Source: Deltaproteobacteria bacterium | GTDB lineage: Bacteria; Bdellovibrionota; Bdellovibrionia; JABDDW01 | Length of the DNA stretch: 52,858 nucleotides | Assembly (NCBI GenBank): GCA_013287405.1 | Contig: JABDDW010000002.1 | Location: forward strand, 1-52,858 | Direction: 5' to 3' | Shown here: positions 49,619 through 52,858 of the stretch, one piece after another | Position numbering within the stretch: the stretch's first letter is position 1 | How the letters are laid out: every line of letters starts with the position of its first letter | Translations under genes and position numbers: made by a program | The notes under the pieces: generated by a model | The model's input: only the letters and a program-made list of their open reading frames with translations | Databases searched by the model: none | What the model was told of the DNA's origin: nothing

Positions 49619-50473
49619 ATGGCCACGCAAACGACGAGACTTGATTTGAGTCTCTTGGAACAATCGTTAGTCGAATCTCAGTCCATGTCGGCCTATCAAA
49701 CTTCTTTGTTAGCCCAAGAAATATTAAGTCGCGGTCATCATCTTGCCTCCCGCAGTGCAAAACGGATTGATTTTCTCCTCCATGAGTTTCAAGCGAGAAA
49801 TCCTGGCCTTGCCGACGGGCTTGAGGCCATCTCAGCTTTAAATGATTATCTCTTTGAGGATTATGGGTTTGTCGTAACGACCGAAGACAAATGCACCCTT
49901 GATGATTATTTTATTGGCAAAGTTTTGGAGACTCGTATTTCCTCTCCGCTGGTGTTTTCGATAATTTATTGTGAGATGGCGCAGCGGTTAAATCTTGTGC
50001 CGATCAATTATGTCAACTTTCCGACAAATTCTCTGGTTAAAATACTGTACAACCATCAGCTTCTTTTTGTGGATCCGGCAGAAAAGGGGCATCTTCTTTC
50101 CGTAAGTGATCTTCAAAATCGTCTTTTTCGGCGTTACGGCCAAAGCGTTATCCTCAATAGCTCTTTTCTTGAGACTCCCTCAGAATCTCATATTGCACAC
50201 CGACTTCTTACAAAATTAAAAAATATGTATTTTGATCTCAGGGCCTGGGAAAGTCTTTTGGCTGTTTTGGACGTTTTAGTATGGCTAAGCCCCGCGAAGA
50301 TGCACGAGCTTAAGGAGCGAGGTCTTCTCCTCTATCAACTGGGCCATTACACTGACGCCCGAAAAGATCTTAATCGCTTTGTAACCTACGCAAGGCCCTC
50401 GGCGGAGACCGAGAAATTGCGGCAACTTGTAACTTATCTTGAGAATCCGAAAATCACACCACTTTATGAGTGA
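49619..50473 (+). CDS. SirB1-family (transglutaminase-like/TPR) protein
   Basis: 284 residues from ATG 49619 (a TTG just before it gives one more residue; no clear Shine-Dalgarno). The SirB1 pattern is LNDYLFEDYGF, YFIGKVLETRISSPLVFSIIYCEMAQRLNLVPINYVNFP, a Cys-containing core, and a C-terminal helical repeat (LKERGLLLYQLGHYTDARKDLNRFV). In the typical family the middle motif reads 'R.G.PisLslly..va.rlg'. Role unknown; homologues are widespread in proteobacteria. It is divergent from the SpoIIE-like gene. Confidence 0.82.
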   Translation: MATQTTRLDLSLLEQSLVESQSMSAYQTSLLAQEILSRGHHLASRSAKRIDFLLHEFQARNPGLADGLEAISALNDYLFEDYGFVVTTEDKCTLDDYFIGKVLETRISSPLVFSIIYCEMAQRLNLVPINYVNFPTNSLVKILYNHQLLFVDPAEKGHLLSVSDLQNRLFRRYGQSVILNSSFLETPSESHIAHRLLTKLKNMYFDLRAWESLLAVLDVLVWLSPAKMHELKERGLLLYQLGHYTDARKDLNRFVTYARPSAETEKLRQLVTYLENPKITPLYE

Positions 50474-50595
50474 GTGGGAGGCATGGCTAATGACGGGAAC
50501 TACGACGATACACCTTCATACGCCACCGCAAGATAGTCTACAATGACAGATAATGGAGAGGTTCAAAGATCTCATCGTGAAAGATTTTTGAGACT

Positions 50596-50841
50596 CTATC
50601 CAATTTTCAGTTTTGCGAGCTCGGGGGCCTTGCGGTCGATGATGTCTCCTCGGACATAGCGATGCAGGACACTTCCAACAAGTGTCTGGTAGGGTATTCC
50701 AAGACGCTCCGCCTCTGTCCTCAATGCGGCCAAATCTGAGCCATCCAGACGAATGCTAATAGGAATCTTAGAGGCTTCAATACTCGTTTTAACCTTTCCA
50801 AGACGTTTTTTAAGCCTCTTCAGGTCGTATTCCCTTTTCAT
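50596..50841 (-). CDS. BrnA-type ribbon-helix-helix antitoxin
   Basis: 81 residues from ATG 50841 (AAAGGATCG upstream). A basic N-terminus (KREYDLKRLKKRLGKVKTSIEASKI) is followed by a CopG-like fold (ISIRLDGSDLAALRTEAERLGIPYQTLVGSVLHRYV). It overlaps the BrnT-type gene by 32 bases in a different frame, so it is coupled to it. In BrnTA systems the antitoxin is second, as here. It neutralises the RNase toxin and represses the operon. Confidence 0.85.
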   Translation of the reverse strand: MKREYDLKRLKKRLGKVKTSIEASKIPISIRLDGSDLAALRTEAERLGIPYQTLVGSVLHRYVRGDIIDRKAPELAKLKIG

Positions 50842-51064
50842 AATCGATCCTTTCTTTTGAGGTTGCCTTACGAGCGGAAATGATACGAATGGATGTCTCA
50901 TTTTCCTTCTCGCAAAACACCACGAGCAACAGGTTAGAAGCACTTGAATGTCCAATTCGAATGAAACGGTCTTCATTAGCACTATGTTCGGGATCGTAGT
51001 ACTCCGTGGACAAAGTATCGGCCCAAATTGTCTGGGCCTCTTCATCCCATTCAAATTTCATCAT
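50810..51064 (-). CDS. BrnT-family toxin with a short N-terminal helix
   Basis: 84 residues. BrnT family by FEWDEE at the start, then WADTLSTEYYDPEHSANEDRFIRIG, LLLVVFCEKENETSIRIISARKATSKERIDYE. In most BrnT proteins about 17 residues (a K..NL.KHGVSFEEA helix) stand between FEWDE and the 'FADPL' segment; here only AQTI links them. The first helix is therefore deleted in frame, and RNase activity is doubtful. The promoter is directly before the ATG. Confidence 0.85.
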   Translation of the reverse strand: MMKFEWDEEAQTIWADTLSTEYYDPEHSANEDRFIRIGHSSASNLLLVVFCEKENETSIRIISARKATSKERIDYEKGIRPEEA

Positions 51065-51068
51065 CTAT

Positions 51069-51098
51069 AATAGTATGCTATTGTATATACAAAGTCAA
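51069..51098 (-). promoter_or_regulatory. promoter and operator of the brnTA-type operon
   Basis: Reading on the minus strand: -35 TTGACT (51098-51093), 17-base spacer, -10 TACTAT (51075-51070). The ATG at 51064 is only 5 bases past the -10, so transcription would start at the start codon (leaderless). AATAG-CATA-CTATT (51069-51082) is a 5-bp inverted repeat over the -10 and a probable BrnA-binding site. A second ATG follows immediately. Confidence 0.8.
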
Positions 51099-51277
51099 GT
51101 GAGATCTCGTTAAAATAATGGGACAAAGATTAATTTTATTTGATTCATGACCCTTCGAAGTGTGCGCTTTGCCAATAAGCTCCTTGAGCCACAAGCCCAA
51201 ACCGATGGCTGTTGCCGGGTTGCCACCACACTTTTGAGCTCCCACTAAAAAACTCCCTCTTCTAAAGTCTTCTAAAG

Positions 51278-52698
51278 TAATGCCGTTCACTTTTTCTGAC
51301 TTGAATTTGTCACTTTGAGCGCCCGAATCAGTCATCTTGTTAAAATTTCATTGATGTCGAAAGGTTAGACGTTTAGGATTTTTGAGAGCGTGAAAAAAGC
51401 CACGCCTTTGAACACAATTTTTTCCCGGAAAGGAAATCCTATGACGCAGGCGCGGCAGGCCTAGTGTAAATGTACCTGAGTTTGAAAATTCATTTCAAGA
51501 GAAATATCTCCTCGGAAGCACGATTTCTTGGTCACGAAAGTTCAATCCAAAAAGATTTTTCCACACGATTATCCAACTTGTTTCAGGAAAAAATAATGAG
51601 GGCTATCTTCACGCGCTCTTAAAGAGTTTTGCCGACGAAGATGTAGACCACGCTCCCGTTAAAAGTGCACTTTGTAAAATCAGAAAGAGAGTTAGCTTTA
51701 ATTTTTTTAAAGACATCTTCATCGGCCTTCTTCTCTCCTATGAGCCCTACCGCAGAACCTACAAGGGGCTTAGGATCTACGCTATTGACGGGCTTCAACT
51801 TTTACTCCCAAGAACTGACGACTTGCTCTTAGCGGGCTTTAGGGGCCGCAGAGTGAGTCAGCATCGTCAAAGTCATATGCTCTACATGTACCTCACCCAT
51901 GCCTACGATGTTCTGGGTGAGGTCACAAAAGATTTTAAATACTCAACGGGTCTTGATGAGATTGCCGATGCTTGCGAGATGGTTAAAGGCTTTGAGAAAA
52001 ACAGTGTGACCATCTATGACAGGCTTTACATCAGCCGTCGTATTGTGAATGCCCACAAAGATGCAAAAAACTATTTTTTAGCTAGAGCCAGGCGCAAAGG
52101 TGTTGTCAAAGAGATTCAAGATTTTTTTAAATCCAAAAAGAGAAGAACTATTGTGGAAATCGAAGGGGTAAAGACAACGTTAATCAAAATTTATAACCCC
52201 CAGACAAAACTTGACGATGTATTTGCCACAAATCTCCCCGATGAATGGTTAACCAGAAAAATTATTGAAAACCTCTACACCAAGCGCTGGGAAGTAGAGA
52301 ACTCATTCAGAGTGGCCACCCAAACAATGCGCTGTGAGCAGTGGCATTGCACCCATCTCAACGGGATTTTACAAGAACTGTATGCCACTTTCTGGCTTAT
52401 AAACTTTACAAGAATCCAAATGGCCTTAAAGCAAAAACCTGACAGAAATCCCCTCTCAAAAGTTTATAAAAAACCAAATTTTAAATTTGTTCTCGATTGG
52501 GTGATCTCAATCTTTCCCAGAATCCTACGAAAAATCAGGGGGGTGTTCATGCCAATGTTAGACTTGATGAACTTATCGACAGAAAAAAGAAAGCACAGAT
52601 CCCGCTCTTACCCACGGCAGCTGCGGCATCCAGCGCCAAATTACCCCTACGCTAATACCCATTGGGATTGGGAAGTGGAGGAAAAGTGAACGGCATTA
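51278..52698 (+). mobile_element. IS4-type insertion sequence
   Basis: 1,421 bases between 17-base perfect terminal inverted repeats, TAATGCCGTTCACTTTT (51278-51294) and its complement (52682-52698). One transposase gene fills it, with its stop inside the right repeat. The size is normal for IS4. I could not see a convincing target-site duplication at the flanks (left TCTTCTAAAG, right GAGTCTTTGA). Confidence 0.9.
51441..52689 (+). CDS. IS4-family DDE transposase, start region out of frame
   Basis: The frame open from 51445 to 52689 (414 codons) carries the IS4 DDE pattern: Asp in YAIDGLQLLLP, Asp in TIYDRLYIS, and the Glu segment KRWEVENSFRVATQTMRCEQWH (YREK-like). It has no ATG, GTG or TTG start before TTG 51823, which lies after the first catalytic Asp. 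A perfect start (AAAGGAAATCCT then ATG 51441) opens a different frame of 7 codons (MTQARQA) ending TAG 51462. A +1 shift in that stretch would join them. Either a one-base indel or programmed frameshifting. Confidence 0.85.
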
Positions 52699-52858
52699 GA
52701 GTCTTTGATGACCAATTATTCGACGGGAGCATGGAATAATTACCCTTGGGGGACCTGCAAAAAGAATAAACCCTGGGAGAAGATGGTATAACTGTTGCTC
52801 ACGAATAAACATCTGGCTCAAACAAACTTAATAAAAAACGGGGAGAAAGATTGCAGAG
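52699..52858. other. sequence right of the IS element; no gene seen
   Basis: 160 bases to the window end. Short frames only; the reading frame that starts in the IS terminal repeat ends after about 20 codons. No recognisable product. Confidence 0.4.

Noticed and set aside
51078..51335. 85-codon minus-strand frame running across the left end of the IS element
   Set aside because: It reads through the IS terminal repeat and the brnTA promoter, has no ribosome site, and its composition is not convincing; a fragment of an IS-interrupted gene remains possible.
1..52858. CRISPR array or recognisable phage-defence operon
   Set aside because: No spaced direct repeats and no cas or known defence genes; the toxin-antitoxin pairs are the only candidates and are ordinary in kind.

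Overview
The window looks like a chromosomal segment of a Gram-negative bacterium, most likely a Bdellovibrio-like member of Bdellovibrionota. That placement is inferred from protein resemblance and gene content: outer-membrane receptor and TonB machinery, several secreted M14/M1 peptidases, a TIGR02147-type fragment and HNH relics. It was not checked by any search. Genes are dense, often overlap by 4-30 bases, and use ATG, GTG and TTG starts.

1-4.6 kb: 3' part of rpoD, a CAT-anticodon tRNA, a coiled-coil zinc-ribbon protein and rnpB (RNase P RNA). Directly after the rnpB terminator hairpin sits a deleted group II intron. It is followed by a TIGR02147-like fragment and a VapBC-type toxin-antitoxin pair with a palindromic operator. 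4.8-9.4 kb: a membrane-anchored HEAT-repeat protein, an AMMECR1-domain protein and an M1 aminopeptidase with a C-terminal HEAT/coiled-coil extension. 9.4-14.5 kb: a minus-strand leucine-catabolism operon. It encodes the methylcrotonyl-CoA carboxylase beta subunit, methylglutaconyl-CoA hydratase, a biotin carboxylase, a separate biotin carrier protein and HMG-CoA lyase. Together they would take methylcrotonyl-CoA to acetyl-CoA and acetoacetate.

14.5-27.8 kb: RluA-type pseudouridine synthase, adenosine deaminase, small SnoaL-like protein, YdcZ-type transporter, a ThiBPQ-type ABC operon behind a CorC/HlyC-type protein, a secreted M14 carboxypeptidase, an EamA transporter, a copper P-type ATPase and an outer-membrane protein. 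27.9-31.3 kb is an accessory patch with two unknown secreted proteins, two related HNH-endonuclease relics and a four-helix-bundle (23S IVS-type) gene. The last faces a truncated mirror copy across a 24-bp inverted repeat. 31.3-35.7 kb: bacterioferritin, a frameshifted TonB-dependent receptor, and divergent exbB-exbD-tonB. 36.0-36.6 kb: a second group II intron of the same family without an ORF.

36.7-50.5 kb: housekeeping and metabolic genes. These include a Lon-N domain protein, DoxX, an MpaA-like peptidase, peptide deformylase, endonuclease III, PolX, a ferredoxin, an enoyl-CoA hydratase, SelD, a CDF metal exporter, a REC-like/PilZ protein, citrate synthase, a lipase-like hydrolase, a degenerate SpoIIE-type phosphatase and a SirB1-type protein. 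50.6-52.7 kb: a BrnTA-type module with a strong, apparently leaderless promoter, then an IS4-type insertion sequence.

The main unusual signals are the following. Both group II introns abut a hairpin plus T-run, and one of them is an ORF-less ribozyme. A family of GGTACC-centred palindromes sits at gene 3' ends and in two cases encodes the last residues of a protein. The IVS-type genes form a mirror-image pair. Two toxin-antitoxin operons appear leaderless. Several genes are apparently damaged: the RT, the TonB receptor, the HNH genes, the BrnT helix, the transposase start and the SpoIIE-type active site. I found no CRISPR array and no clear new defence system.
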